Source of the DNA: Hybos culiciformis
Taxonomy: Eukaryota; Arthropoda; Insecta; Diptera; Hybotidae
Reading direction: 5' to 3'
Length of the DNA stretch: 64,000 bases
NCBI GenBank assembly: GCA_964007475.1
Contig: OZ023274.1
Location: 97,597,322 to 97,661,321 of the forward strand
Part shown: positions 1-15,100 of the stretch, in pieces
Layout of the letters: the number at the start of each line of letters is the position of its first letter
Position numbering within the stretch: position 1 is the first letter of the stretch
Program-made: the position numbers and the translations under genes
Notes under the pieces: generated by a model
Seen by the model: the letters and a program-made list of their open reading frames with translations, nothing else
Told to the model about the DNA's origin: nothing
Databases searched by the model: none

Positions 1-3000
1 GCAGATTATACTAATTTTAAATAAATTTTAACTGTAACAAATTTTTTTTGCAATGTTTTTATCTTTCAATTATATTACGTTCGAAATTAATGTGTTTGCA
101 TTTATGCAGAAATAATTAAAATGATTTAAATTTTTCAAGTAATATTTTAAGCTCACACTACTGAAAAACTTAAACTGTTAATTTCCTAATTCTATACTTA
201 AATTAAATGATTGGCAAAAGGAAAATAATTTTAGGAAAATAGTATGTACTTTAAAAAGTAATAAGTTTTATTCATTATAGAGTTATGGAATTGATGAAGA
301 AGATAATTATTGAATAAATATGATGAACTTTGAAGATAAAAAATATCTGTTGACATCCAAATAAAAAAATATAGATTTATAAATGGAAATACGTACACAA
401 CAGTATCATAAAATTAGTTGAGTATTATTATAATCAAACATCACATATATACAAAATATTGTTGAAAAAAAAAAAATTATTTTGCATAACGCAATTAAAA
501 TATATAGAAAGAATAAACATTTATTCTTTGATATCGATGCCGAAAAAAAATATAAACAGCTGGTCGAATGCAATAAAGTGCAATAAAGTTCAGTACTTTG
601 TTTTCTATTTTTATTTGAAACATAAATTAATTAAAAATTTAGGTATTTTGATATAAATTATGATGAAAAGTTAAATGAGCAAAAAAAAAGTAAATTTTTA
701 CTATACTACCTCATCCACAAGACCAGTGTGATATCTTTAGGAACGTTATTGATAATGCAATCATAATTTTTTAAATAGCAAAACATATGATTATCAAAAG
801 TTTGATTCACATTTTTTTTTTAATTAAATTATTTATTCGTATTTGTAAAAAAAAATGCAGATTTGATACAATAAAATTTAATTTTAACTTTTCTTAACTT
901 ATATAGACGCAATAGTAAGCTACCTAATCTAAACCCAATCTAAGTAAAGATCGGTATTTAACTAGCGAAATATTAAAGAAGTTCCATCAAAATCATTTGT
1001 CAAAGTTAGATTTAAGAATTTGTCTATTTATATTGTTTCGACATTGACATTCATTAAAAACAATTTGTTTTGAACAGTACTCCACAAATGAAGTGTGAAG
1101 TCTGTTTTCCGTTTTTCGAGTTATATATTTTCAAACTAAAATTTTTTAGGCTCCACAATCGACATCTACCCATATACAAATTTTGATCGAAATCCTTTTT
1201 CAGTTACTTCGAATCGTTGCCTTGGCCCACAATCAGGGGTATACTGATATTCACATATAAATTTTCATCGAGTTGCATTTTCAACACCCAGATCGAATCA
1301 GGAGCTAATTTTTTTTGTCAACAGATCTTTAATAGGAAGTGAATCAAAACAAAAAAAATGTTAAACAACTTTTTATCTGCTCTTGATAATAAAAGCATTT
1401 CCATGGCAAAAATGTATTTTTAATTTTGGAACTAAAAACAAAAGAAATTCTTAATCAGTTATTGTCATTCACTTTTTAAAACATTAATTTTTTTTATTAA
1501 TAATTTCCGCTTATTGTTTATATTTTATCATTGCATTATTTTAATATTCACAATATATTAAGAATGATATAGTTACATAAAGTATAATATATATATGTAT
1601 ATACTTATGTTATATTACATTTAAACAAAGTGGAACAAAGTAGATATTCATTTTATAATAAGGATCAATTATGATCTACTAAGAAGAATAAAAGGATTTC
1701 AGCATTTTGAGAATTTTTGAGCGGGCGAAATACTTAACGACAAAATATAAATGATTTTTTTTGTCGGACTTCGATTAGTTTCTCGAAATTTTCGAGTAAG
1801 GGATATTTCTAGTTTTGAATATTTAAGCTTACGTTTTTACTTAAATATACATACGAAAATAAAAACAAAGAATTAAATTAAATATTTTATTATGACTATA
1901 TATAGAATATTTCTGTTAAACAACAAAGTTTTTTTAAGTACATAAAAACTTAGGATGTGAAATTTATAACTAAAAATTATTATTTGCATTTTTTTCTTAT
2001 AATATATCTACCATTAAAAATTGAAACTAAAACCAAATAAATATTTTAATTCGAGTTGGTCACTAATAATATTGAAAGGCACAATTTAATTACGATAATT
2101 TGCCAATTAAACGCGACCTTGATCGATTTTTTGTGTTAAGAGTACTGGGAAATAAGACTGCGAAAAAACGCAAAATTAATTTGTTTTCTAATCTTACCAA
2201 TATCATTTAATTATGTAAATTAATTTTTTTTTTGTTTTTATTAATAATAATATTTTATTTTTTAATGCAAGTTGAACAAATTTATTTGAAATTAGTTTAA
2301 TGTAATATTATTTTTTATAATTTCCGCTAAGTATTAACAAAAAATCAATAAATAAAATAAAAATAAAGTTTAGCAGCGCACCGAAATATATCAGCAAGAT
2401 TAGAAAATATTGATTATAACGTTTTTCTGAATAATTTTTTTTCAATACAATTTTATCAATTTTATATTTTATATTTGTGTGCTTTAATTTGAGAATTAAG
2501 TAAGTATTCTAGTTATCTAACGAAATAACTATCGACTCTCATTTAAATTGAAGGTAGACTGAAATACCATGATAATTTTTTATCGGAAACAAATAATAAT
2601 AATATTGCGATAACACCTACAAGCTGCAAGTTCTTTTCGATTTTGTTATTAGCCCTTCTTATCAAGCATAAATACAAAAGTAACTTTTTATCTCTAAAAT
2701 TATTGTGTCATTGATTTTCTATAAGTTATGTTATTTTATATAATATTTCTAAAATTAAAACAAGAAATGACTAAATTTAACAGTCATTTGCTAAGCTAGT
2801 TTGACTAATAATTGCGACAGTTTTCTCGGAATAAAAAAAATTAAAAAACGAAATAAATTGTTTCACATTATTTATTCAAGTGTTCCACAACAAAGGCGGA
2901 AGTTTTTTTTTAAAATAAAGTGTAATGAAATTTTTATGTAATTAAATTTTCGAGCAAAGGTATTTAAAATTCTTTTCTTTTTTTTTAATTTTCTCTCTCA

Positions 3001-3101
3001 CAATTGAACTTTATTAAGCTCAAGCAAATTTCCATATCACAATACAGTATCTTACATAAAAAATAAATAAAAATTAACAAGATAACTTTAATTTAACTTA
3101 C
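1..3101. other. Non-coding AT-rich stretch, probably DHX35 intron
   Basis: No exon could be recognised on either strand. The P-loop exon of the minus-strand DHX35 gene ends at 3102 with a good donor, so this stretch should be its next intron, at least 3.1 kb long. The DEAH helicase segment expected next (the stretch around the TQPRR motif) was looked for on the minus strand and not seen. The DNA is mostly A/T runs; 1080-1330 is somewhat richer in G+C but has no open frame I recognise. Confidence 0.6.
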
Positions 3102-6100
3102 TTGAGGCACCTGTGTACTTTTACCACAGCCAGTTTCACCAACTAATATCAATGTTTGATAATTTTCCAAGCAATATAAAATTTGATCACGGTACTTTCG
3201 AATAGGAAGACGCTCTCGTTGTGAATCAATTGATAAAGAATGATGCGCGTTATAAACAAACGTTGTTACATGATCATCATTAGGTTGTGCATCCCGATCT
3301 GACGTTAAATAATCGTCATCTATAAATAAAAATGATAAAATAAAAATTATTTATTAACTTAAATTAAGCTAATGCATATATTGTTAATACAAAAAGTTTA
3401 AATAACGTTTTGTTTCATTCAGCAAAAAAGCTTTCCAAAATAAGAACATCTAGCGAACACATAAAACTGCATTTTAATATATGTACATATTGTACAATAC
3501 TCCTTATCTAGCTAATATATTAAGTTTACTAAATTAAGAAAACTAAGTATATGATGAAAATTTATTAAAATTAGTAGTTTCTGTAGATAAATTGCTCTCT
3601 AAATTTAATATTTTCCTTACTTGATGTGTATAAATGAATTAATTGCAAAATTAAAAATAATTCTTATAAAATATGACACATTTAACTAAATTGAATCAAA
3701 AATGGAAATTTATAGAATTTTTTTTTAAATGAAAGTACTTATATAATATAGAAAATTTAAATTGATTAAACTTGAACTTTTTTTTAGCATATTGTGCTAG
3801 TTAATAATATTCGCCAATTATATTATAGCTAGCTGGTTATTTAATTCTATTACTTTATAATAAAAATATTATTTCATGTATATAATTTTTTTTATTATAT
3901 GAGCACCAAACATGTAGGTTGACTATGAGTATAGTTAATTAAATTATTATTAAAATTTAATCAAGACTGAAAATGTATGTATAGTATACATAGTAAATAT
4001 CAAATAATAATAATAATAATGGAAAACAATAAAGCATTTCGAATACCGGCCCCCATATTGAATTGTGATTTGTTCATAATGAAGTGAAGAATGAATTACT
4101 TAATTTCAGGTAATATACATCGATTCAAGAGCCGGCAGATTAGAAGCTAAGTAAATCATGCAAATAGTGTTTTTTTTACTAATTTCTTTGCATAACGTCA
4201 AAGTTTGGATGTCATGAATGTTATAAAAAATATTTTCAAAGATAAACCTAATAAATTTATTATAGTTTTTCGCTACCTGAACTTTTGATAGTCGCACCTA
4301 AAAAAAACTAATTATGTACAATATAATTGTGAATTCATTTGGGATCATACTTAAAACTAAAATGTGAAAATATCGTCATTATCCTTCCTGTAATTAAGTT
4401 ATCCATCAAACATTTGAAAGTGTATATAATGTTACAATTATATAAGAGTTTTATATTAATCGCCGTATACTTATTAGTCGTCTGATAAACGTAATAAGCG
4501 AAATTAATCAAAGAGAACATTAAAAAACTATAATTTCTTCAAGAATTTTCTTTTGTTATTATTAAGGTAATTTTGTTAATGCATTCTACATAAAATATGT
4601 ACTTCTTTGAATCATTAAGTATTATTAACACAGTGTTTAACCAACATTGTTGGTTTTGAATTAAAAAAATAAATAAATAAATAAATAAAACAAAAATCAA
4701 TAAAATACAAATAAACAAAAGGGCGCGCGATAAGTAACTACTTATACTAAAATATAAAGATTTCTTATTTTCTTAATTAACATAGTGGTTCTGTTAAAAA
4801 AAAAAAAAAACAAAGAAAAACATTTATAAGGAGGTATAAGGGTATATAATTTATTTTTAATAATTGTTACTTTTTTCAAACGGAATTTAGAATTTAATTT
4901 GTAAAGGATAAATAAGTTTTTCTATAACTAATAATGACCAAATAAACTTATAAGTATATAACACATTTACACATTCTAATTTTGTGAATTATGCATTGGA
5001 ATTAAATTTAAAAATATTTAACCTTCTCAATTTTTTTCCAGTAAAATTTTATATGAAAAAACCTATTTTACCCGATCTTCAGTACTACAAGCTTAACCCT
5101 GCCCTGCTACTATTACACTTATCAATTTTATGTTATGATTGTGTCTAGTAATCAATTTTTCTATGTGAATAAAATATTAATTTGATGAATTAAATGTTTT
5201 ATAATTACACTAATTTGGGAATCAATTTTTGTCGCTTTTCAAAGTCAAACTTTTTGTTCATATTAGGATAAAAAAGTATGTATAATGGAATTTGGAAACA
5301 ATGGGTATAGTAGATACTGAATGCAATTATTCACTATCAAATAAAATTATAACTTATTAGAGTAATTCACAAGTTTGCGTCATGACACACAAAACAAGAA
5401 AATTTTACCCTAAAAAATTAATAATATTGTCTTAAGTCTTAATATATAAGAATTTTTGTATAAATATGCTATATCAATGAAAATATGTTATTTCACCTAT
5501 ATTGTTGATTAAACAAAAAAAAAAATATTTAATTATAGTTTTGATTGGAAAAAAATTAAAAAAAACATTATGAATTAATAATAATGGTTATATCGTATTT
5601 TATTTATTTTTTTTTACTGAATTAGGAAATTAGGAAAAATCTAAAAATAATAATAACAACTATGTATAGCCTATTTATTTGGTCATTTAACAAATAAAAA
5701 ATAAATTTGCATCGCCTACAAGGGAATAATATTGAGAAATAATTTTTTTTTTTTTATACATTTATGCTTTCAAATAATAATTTCAAAATAATATAAACAG
5801 CTTAGTTCAAATTTTCGTTGAAATTTAGTAATGGTAAATATGAGTATAATATAATATTATAGATATCTCTCACACAGGTCTGTTGGTTCATTGTTAGCTT
5901 TTATTCAGTACCCATATTAATAGTATTAAGATTGAGTTGGAAAGTAAATTGTAACAAAATTACATAATAAAAATCTCTAATGAAATTCAATCGAACGATT
6001 ATTTCAAAAGTATGTTTGCTTTATATATATGTAATGTATACTTGTGTACTTATTTCCGAGTTACATATTCTTAAAAACATGCAAGTACATTAAAGTAAAA

Positions 6101-9100
6101 AATAAATAAAACAATTTCATTTTGATATAAAAAGAAAATGAATTTAAGCGATTTCAATCTTACACATATCTAACAAATATTTCTGTTCTCAATTTTCAGG
6201 ATCCTATATAAATACATATGTAAATACATATGCAATACAATGTATAGTATAAACCTAATAATAGGACTAATAAAAGAAATTATATCATTAATTTTTCATA
6301 TATTTAAGACACGACACATTAATTTCAATATATATTGTGAAGCTTCGATAATTTCACAATTTTTTTTTTATTTGTAATCATATTGTTAATGAGTGCTTAA
6401 CAGACAAACCAGCACCCTTTTTAATGTCCTTCTGAATATTTTATAATCATTAAAATATATTGGATATGTATACCCACAAAAAAAATACAAATGTGTAAAA
6501 ATATTGATTTTGATTTTTAATTCTAAGGCGTATTTAATGGTACAATTTAATTACATTTAAGTTTTGAAAATAATAATACAATAATTTTTCGTAAGGACAT
6601 ATTTATTACATGTGCCTACGTAAATTGTATATATTTGAGCAAGATAAAAAAAATTCTTAGACTAAGAAAGAGATCTTATACGACTAAGTAACAAATGATG
6701 ATTTTGTTTTTCTCATAGCTATAAGCAACTCTGAATGTACTTCTTCTTCCTTCATAATGCTTTACAACAACAACAAAAAAGAGCTTCATTTCACAGCAAC
6801 ATGTTCAATGTATGTGCAATGTTTAAAGAACAAGAAAAAAATAAGTACTTAGTTCTTGTGATTGTTCAAATCAATGTCTAATGTAGCTGCAATAGTAGTT
6901 CAACAAAAAGTTACGTAATTAGAGTTACGGGTATACTCAACTAAATAACAACATTAATCTGTTAGCAATATTCACCCCCAAACCTTTTTAACTGAATAAA
7001 AAATAGCACAACATTATAAATGGGGAATTTTTTATTTAAGATAAGAATTTGTGCAAATTATTTAAATTTAAATTGCTTAAATAAATATGTAGTTAAGAAT
7101 TTTGGAATATTTAAAATTAAAAGAAAAAAAAAATACGTAAGAAATTGAAATTTATGTGCATATGGCTTTATTAAAACAAAAATAAATTATTAGTCAGAAA
7201 AAATATTACTTTTTTTCTTCTAATTCAATAAGTTCTAAATACTTAAACTTATAAAATCATCAGCCAGAAAAATAAATAAATAATCAAATATTCAATTTGG
7301 TGTAATAATTTCGAGTAAACATCTTCTAAAAGAATCAACATATATTTTTATAGTAGATTATTGAATATGTAAACTAAATTTGTTATTAATTAAGAGTTCT
7401 GTATACAGAAAAATACATTGACACGAGTCAATACTTATATCACGAGACCGAAGGTCGAGTGATATAAATTGACAAGTGTCAATGTATTTTTCTGTAAATA
7501 CAGAACGAGTTGTGTACTACAGTTGTGTAAATACAGAACGAGTTGTAAACAAATTTTGTTTACATATCCAATATACTGTTTTAATGCGTAGGGGAGAGGT
7601 AGTTGCAAAGAGAGAATATTTTTTCTTCTCATTTTTTTTTTTGTATTTGGCTGTATTGAAATATTGTGAGAGATATTATGTTTGTTTAGGTATTACGTAA
7701 TATTCAATACGAAACATCTAAATGATTTCATTATTTACGCTGATGCATCTAAATTTTTTCATTATATACGCTGATGCATCTAAATTTTTTCATTATTTAC
7801 GCAGATGCATCTAAATGATTGCATGTGTATTGACGCATATAATACTCCATTTAGTGATCTAAATTCTATAGCACTAAATACAACATAACGATCCCCAACG
7901 CATTAAAATTATTTATATATGAAACAAGTTAAACATAAAACATGTCTAGAAATCTCATTATTAGATTTTTTATAATTATATTATATTAGTATTATTATTC
8001 ATTGCCATGTATTGGCAACAAAGGATTAAATATTGGCAACGCATAAATAATAAATTAAAGTTATCTTTGAAACCTAAATCTAATTCAGATTATTTAACAG
8101 ACTGACAAAAATGAATATTTTTTGTTCCCAAAAAAATACAACAAAAAAATGTAGGCAAACTGACTCTTTTTCATAGTATATGGTGTGTACAGTAATAAAA
8201 TAAAATTTCTCCTAATTTTTTTGTGCTTTTTTTATGAAGAAATTATAAGATCCATCGAACATAAAACTAAATGTTTACATATTTATATGGAGCTGATAGC
8301 AATCCACAAAATTTACTGTGTGGATCTGTTACGTTTATTCCAATGTGGTTCAACTTTGCACTGTCAATTCATGTTTATATGTTCCGAATAGACACAAAAG
8401 TCGCTCAATTAATTAGATATTTTGGGTAGGTATATATTATACTTATGTAAATTCAATCAGACTTCTTCTTGGTGCAATTCCTTCTGAATTTATTTAAATT
8501 TCAAGTGATAATGAATATAAACTTAAGCTTAAATCAGTTCACATATTGGGACGTAAATTTAAAATAAAATTTTGCGACTTTGTTTTCTAAGTGCTTACAT
8601 ACTTACATTTATTTTTCGGTATATTACTTACAAATTTTTTTTTTAAACAATTCAACTTTATTAGTGCGTTGAATTTTTTATTCTACTATTCAATATAAAA
8701 CAACAATGTCCGAATTATAAAGTGTACATTTTCTCTGTATGCTTCAAATATTATACGAAAATATTGAATTCCTGACACATATCTACATATCTTTCTATAA
8801 ATTATATCTAATCTATCTATAACATACACTTTATACTAGAAATCTTGCATAACTACACATGTTCCTACGTAATATACTAAGTCCAAGAATAATATTTTTA
8901 AATTTTTATCAATAAGCAATATTATACTTTGATCTAAGACGCTCTACATCTACACCATATTTACTTCATTTTACTTCGATTAACTAATCGTGTTTGCATT
9001 ATCTAGAAACGATATCTACTTTTTTTTTGTGCTTGACAATTTTTCAATAAAATTAAATACTTATGTACCATACAAATTATTTTTTGTTCATAAGATCTTT

Positions 9101-12100
9101 GGACTGGTCTGGTATATATTATGTATATTATATAGGTATAATTTAGTCCACGATTTTTTTTAATACAGAAAAAATACATATATAAATAAAAAAAAAAATA
9201 TGTATATTTAACCTTCAACTACTATATTTCCATTAATAAATTTTGTGTATAAATAAAGTCTTTTTTATTTTTAAAATTATTCACAAAAATTTATTCCATA
9301 AACTAAAATATATGTGTACATACCGTACATACCTAGTCCACAGAACAAAAATCAAAAATTACATCCAACCAAGGATAATTTTTTGTATGCACACAATTTA
9401 TAAAAATAATGCAACTTCATAATTTATTAAATTTTTAATGCAAACATACTTTTCTAATGTTATTATTAGTTCCTTTATAATAATAGAGTTAAAAACTTTA
9501 TTATTTATTTAAAACAAAAACGTCATTAATGTTAAAACAGAAATGTTTCAGTTTAATGTATAAATCTAAAATTTAGAATGGCATTTAAATTGTAATAACG
9601 TTATGTTTCAAATGCAATTACGTTATGTTTCAAGTAGTATTGATCTAGACGAGGATCTAGATAAATTTTTTTAATCTCCTAAAGATGTCCAATACTCGTT
9701 AGATAATCAATAAACAAATTTAAAATTTCCCTTATAAAATAAATGACAAATAATTATGGTTTTAAAAAAGTAAAGAATTTTGGAACATTTTTATAAAAGA
9801 GATAAAAAAAATGCAATTTTAGAGGTACTTATGTATACATAAATATGTTCTTAGCATTATTTTTATTCCATTCCAACAATATAAATTTTACCTGTAGTAG
9901 TAAACTAAACTATTTATTATGATAATCCAATAATAAAATTAAATTAAAAAATTACGTACATTTTAGTTGGATTATAGGCATAGAATAAATCTTCCTTTAT
10001 TTTTTTTTTTGAAATTAAATTTATTCAACATATTTCATTTGAAGATTTTATGTACAGACTACATTATTAAAAAAATTGGCGCGCAATTAAAATTATTACA
10101 TAATCAAATTCATAAAGAAGACACCCACCAAGAATTAAATTTCGCTTTTTGTTTTTCCGTCATAAAAAAAAAAAATTAAAATAATTAAAAGTTTTTGTTC
10201 CTATCCTATATAATTCTATATGTATACATTATATGTATCTTTTACTTTAAAAACTTTTATAATTTGTATACAAAATATCAAATATACTATAAATTCATTC
10301 ATTTCGTACATATCAAAAATAATTAAAAATGGATAAATATTTTAATTTTGGGTCAAAAAAATATACTTATGTACAATAATCATTATTTTGAATGAAATTC
10401 AAGTTTATCTACTTAATACCTATTCAAGTTTTTTATTCATTCCGGTTAAGCATGCAACACATTTTTTCTTATGTATTTGAGTATTTTCAGATCTTTGGAA
10501 CAAAATTAGTAAATCATTAAAAATCGAGTCCAGATATACTTAGTGTACTTTTGATACTTTGCATCAGAAATGTTATGCTTTTTGCACATTTTCCTCAAAG
10601 TTCATCTCTAGTTTTATCTGGACTCGTTTTTTAAATGGTGGGAGTGCCAGCGTAATTATTAGTGATTATGCTTCTGGTTTAAAGATATGCAGAAGTATCA
10701 CACAAAACATTAATATAAAAATTAGATATATACAATAAAAATTCGAATAGAAATAAATATCTAAATTTATTTACAATACTCTTTTCTAGTTTTTGTTTAC
10801 ATTTTTTTTTTTTTCTAAAGCATTTAAAAATTATTTATTTTAAATTATTTTTATGTATTATGCTAATTTATTATGTGATGCCGTTTAAATGTTTCTTGAT
10901 GCTAATGTCCATGACATTTTTAACTCGATATTTAGGAGATAGATACACAAACAGAATGTATACATATGTAAATATATTATTTTATAACACAAAATTTTAG
11001 TTTGATATATTCTAATAAAAAAATAATATTGATTTAAAATGATAAAAAAACTAAATTATTTTGAAAATAAACTATCAAATTTTTTATAGGAAGCACCATG
11101 TAAGTACAAACAAGAGTTTCAGACCATCATTATTAGTAAAAAGAATATATAATAACTATGCACCAATAGGTAGATACTACTGTATATTTTTCAATATTAA
11201 TGTATATAATATATTAATGTATATGATATAATTTAATGTATCCCCATTCATTAAAACATTTTTCAAGTCAAACATACAAATTATTAAATTTGAATAAAAA
11301 ACTTCTTCTGAAAAAAAGAATCAAATTTCAACAAAGTATGGAAGTGAGGTAATGTACTTAAGTAATTCAATAACAAAAAGTTATCCAAAAATAGTCATAG
11401 GTAACTATACATAATGTTTCATTTCCACTTCCTTTTTGTTTTTATTGCTTTTATAATATCTTTATTATTTGATCATTAAAATGCAAGTGATGTCAAGTTA
11501 ATACATTCATTTCTGTTAGTCAAGAAAATAACTCATTTGCCTTCTGCAATATTTTTTTAATACATTAGTTACTTAGCTATTTATTTATTATCATTTACAA
11601 AAATGAAGATCTCAGAAAATTTTCTTAGCTCCAAGTACACAAGAACATTTAGCATTCACCGATTCACTTAATCGGTGCATACTGCATATCTGTCAGTTTT
11701 GTAAGAAAGAAGGTAAGTACTGAAGTTAATCATAAAATGTTTTTTTTTAAATAAACTTACGTGTTTTTTTTTTAACTTCTCAATATAAATTCGTCTTTTA
11801 AGTGTCCTGTTTGCTTTAATCCATTTTTATTTTAATTAATTTTAAAGAGACGTGTATTCTGGGTTCAATGTTGGTAAGTAATTGAATATATTTTTAAATT
11901 CTTTATTTTTTTTTATTATTTTTATTTCTCAATATTTTTTTATGACAGAAAAAAACTAGTTTATTATTTACACTTCAATTATTTTTGATATTAAAAAAAA
12001 AATTAATAAATAAAAAAGTATTATTTTGTTCTATTTTTGTAAACAAACCAACACTATATAAAATACTTTATAATCAGTTAAAAAAAAAATAATAATTTTT

Positions 12101-15100
12101 TTTTGTTTGCTATAAAAATAAAAAGAGATCTGGTTCTTTTATCAAAACACAGTCAACAGTTGGTTAGGGGTTTTTTTGTATTTTACTTTAGTTATATTTT
12201 TCTTCTTGTTATAAGTATATACAAAAAATGTATATACATATAAGTATCTATAAAATATGTTTTGTAAAGTCAAGGCAAAAATTATATCATCATCAGAAAG
12301 TATTGTGCATTTTAAAAATCAAAAAAAAAATAATAATGATGAAAAAAGCAAAACATCTTTATTTATCTGAGTATATACCCTAAAATAAGTTTACTAGTTA
12401 TAAGTTTTGGCTTTTGAGATTTGAGTTTTTAAAAAATTTATCACATACCTTTTAAGTAAACAATTTGACAATAAGTTTTTAAAACTTTACTAAAAAAAAA
12501 AACTTCGAAAAACTTAATTTAATTCATCGTCAATAGACTTTGTTCAGAAAATAATGATTAAAAAATATTATAAAAGTTTTTATGCTAACGACTATCGGCA
12601 CCGAAGCGAATCATAATTTAGTTATAGATAGTGAAATTAATTTTATATTGACAAACTTATATTAAGTATATATAATTTTTTTTTTTATATAAAAGTTCAT
12701 GAATTATGCATTCATTCATTTTAACCTTTTGAATCTTACAATTTATTTATCAGAATGTATTCTTTCCAATAATACCTGTTTAGGTACATTTTATATTTTT
12801 TTTAAAATACACAAAAAGGTACTTATAAAATTTTTAATATATTTAAATTTGTTTTATTTTCATAAATCTTAGTAAAAATTCTTTAATCGAAAAATCAGTC
12901 TATTCATTAATTCAATGGTTTTAATACTTTTATATTCTCAAATTAATTATTATATCTTTCAAAAAAAAAAACTCTGTTTATAAACATTATTAAAACTAAC
13001 TAAATAATTAATCATCTATCGTTTTTATTTTGACAGAAAATGTTGACTTACAGAAATTTTAGATACTTATTTTTAATGTTGAACTTTTGTTCGAAAAAAA
13101 GGTTTAACTATAAAACAGATGTTTTAAAAATGGTAGTCAGCTCAGTTTTTCTTTGACAATTTTTTTTTTTTGTTAAACTTTACATTTTTATAGCCGGCAA
13201 ATAGTATATTAAATATATATCTATATATTCTTAATAACTAATATTTACATTCAAGGCAATTTCAAAACATAAAACTCAATGTTAGCAAAAAAAATTACCA
13301 AAATAAATGTTTATTACGAAAATAAATTCTTATTATTTTTAATTAAAATAAATTATATCTTTATGATGATTTACGATGAATTTTATACAGATACAGTGTT
13401 ATAAACCGAATATATTTCCAATTAATTTAGCTTATCAAAAAATTATATTTTCATTAATGGTTCAATTTTTCTAACTTTGGTTGGTGATTGTTTAACTATG
13501 CTAAAGAATTTTAAGCAAAAAAAAAAAAAAAAACAAATTTATCAATTCAGAGAAAGATATCGTTTCGGAGGACTGAGATATGGATTATTTGTTTACCAAA
13601 ATTTATTTTTTTAAATATAGAAATAACACATGTTTTCAATTAAATTTAGATTATTATTTTTTTTTTATTAATAAAAAATATCAAAAATATATATAATTAT
13701 TATTTTTATTTCTTTATTTCTCAATAAATTTTTTTTCTTAGGTACAAATCTAAATATATACAAAATGACTAACCAGTTTTGTGGTCTGGATGCTACTAAT
13801 CGGAAAAAAATATAATAAGTATATAAATTTTAATATGAAAATGTGTTTTATTTCCATTTTTTTTCTCTTTTTTATATATACTTATATAGTATTTTGTGAA
13901 TACATATTTGTGTTTGAATCATTTTCATTTTCATTTCATATTTTGTATGAGATGAAGACTGTGAAGTGGTTGGAAACGTAGGAGCTAGGAGGTGAGAATT
14001 GAACATAACAAAAAAAGCTTATACGAAATTCAATTTTCTTTGGTGTTTTATTATATTGTACTACAGTTCAGCTATCTAGATATATAAATGTGTATATATT
14101 AATATAATTTTGTATTTATATTTTATTTATCATGTCATAATACTACGATATTATAAAATGTATATAATACACAAAAGTCTATGAACTAAATAGTTCGCTG
14201 TTAGATACAAAATACTTAAAAAAAAAAAATTCTCATATTGAATATTTAGTTTTTTAAAAGATATAAATACGAAATACTATATTTTGGTATTTTTGTACAC
14301 AATACATATTGCGATGATGTCACAAAAGTATGTGTTTGTGGTTTAAAAAAAAACAAGAAACATAAGGGTAACATAAGCATATAAGAATTTGTATATGTTT
14401 ATTATTATTAGAGATTAGCTTCAATTAATGCATTTTGAACAATATTTATATATATAATATATACAGGAACACAGTTGTAGTAAGTACATACGTATTCTCA
14501 AATTTTTTTTTAAACTAAGCCTATACCTACCTAATTAATATTATTATTTGTACTTATTTTTCTACGATTAATTATCTAAGTACATTCTATTCGACTTTTA
14601 TTTACATCTAATTATTACAATTTCCAACCACTTTTTCATTTTTGCATCAAATTGTTACGACGACGCGACGGTGCTAAGGTGAATTTGTGAATAATGTAAA
14701 TAAACCTTAGGTAAATGAAATTGAAACCAAAATAGCTCTTGTAAAACTATCAATTGGTTCTGAAAAAAATCCCTTTTTTTTTAAATTACATATTAGTTAA
14801 ATGTTAAATTGAATCTTATAATTTATTGATTTGTGTCGAATTCTAATGTTAACTCATAAGAAAACAACATCCAAATTAACGCCAAATCCCGCTGTTGATT
14901 GGCAAATATTTCAAATATTAGATTGACAGTAGTTATTAAAAAATGGTCTGAACTATATTTTTTATTTTTATTTTTAACTAAAATGAAGAAAGACCCCGTA
15001 CACAATTTTTTTTAATTTAATAATAAAGTAGGTAAATATATAAAAATAATTCTCGTTGTTATTTTATAGACTGATGGTTATAGTGGCACTGACTGAGTAA

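Noticed and set aside
1080..1330. Further DHX35 exon left of the P-loop exon
   Set aside because: Somewhat richer in G+C, but no frame gives DEAH helicase motifs on the minus strand.
4106..4297. 63-codon minus-strand frame in the DHX35 intron
   Set aside because: No motif or family recognised, composition like chance AT-rich frames, and no splice context.
7476..7700. 74-codon frame with a repeated VNTERVV
   Set aside because: The peptide repeat is only the translation of the 33-bp-period direct repeat beside the hairpin.
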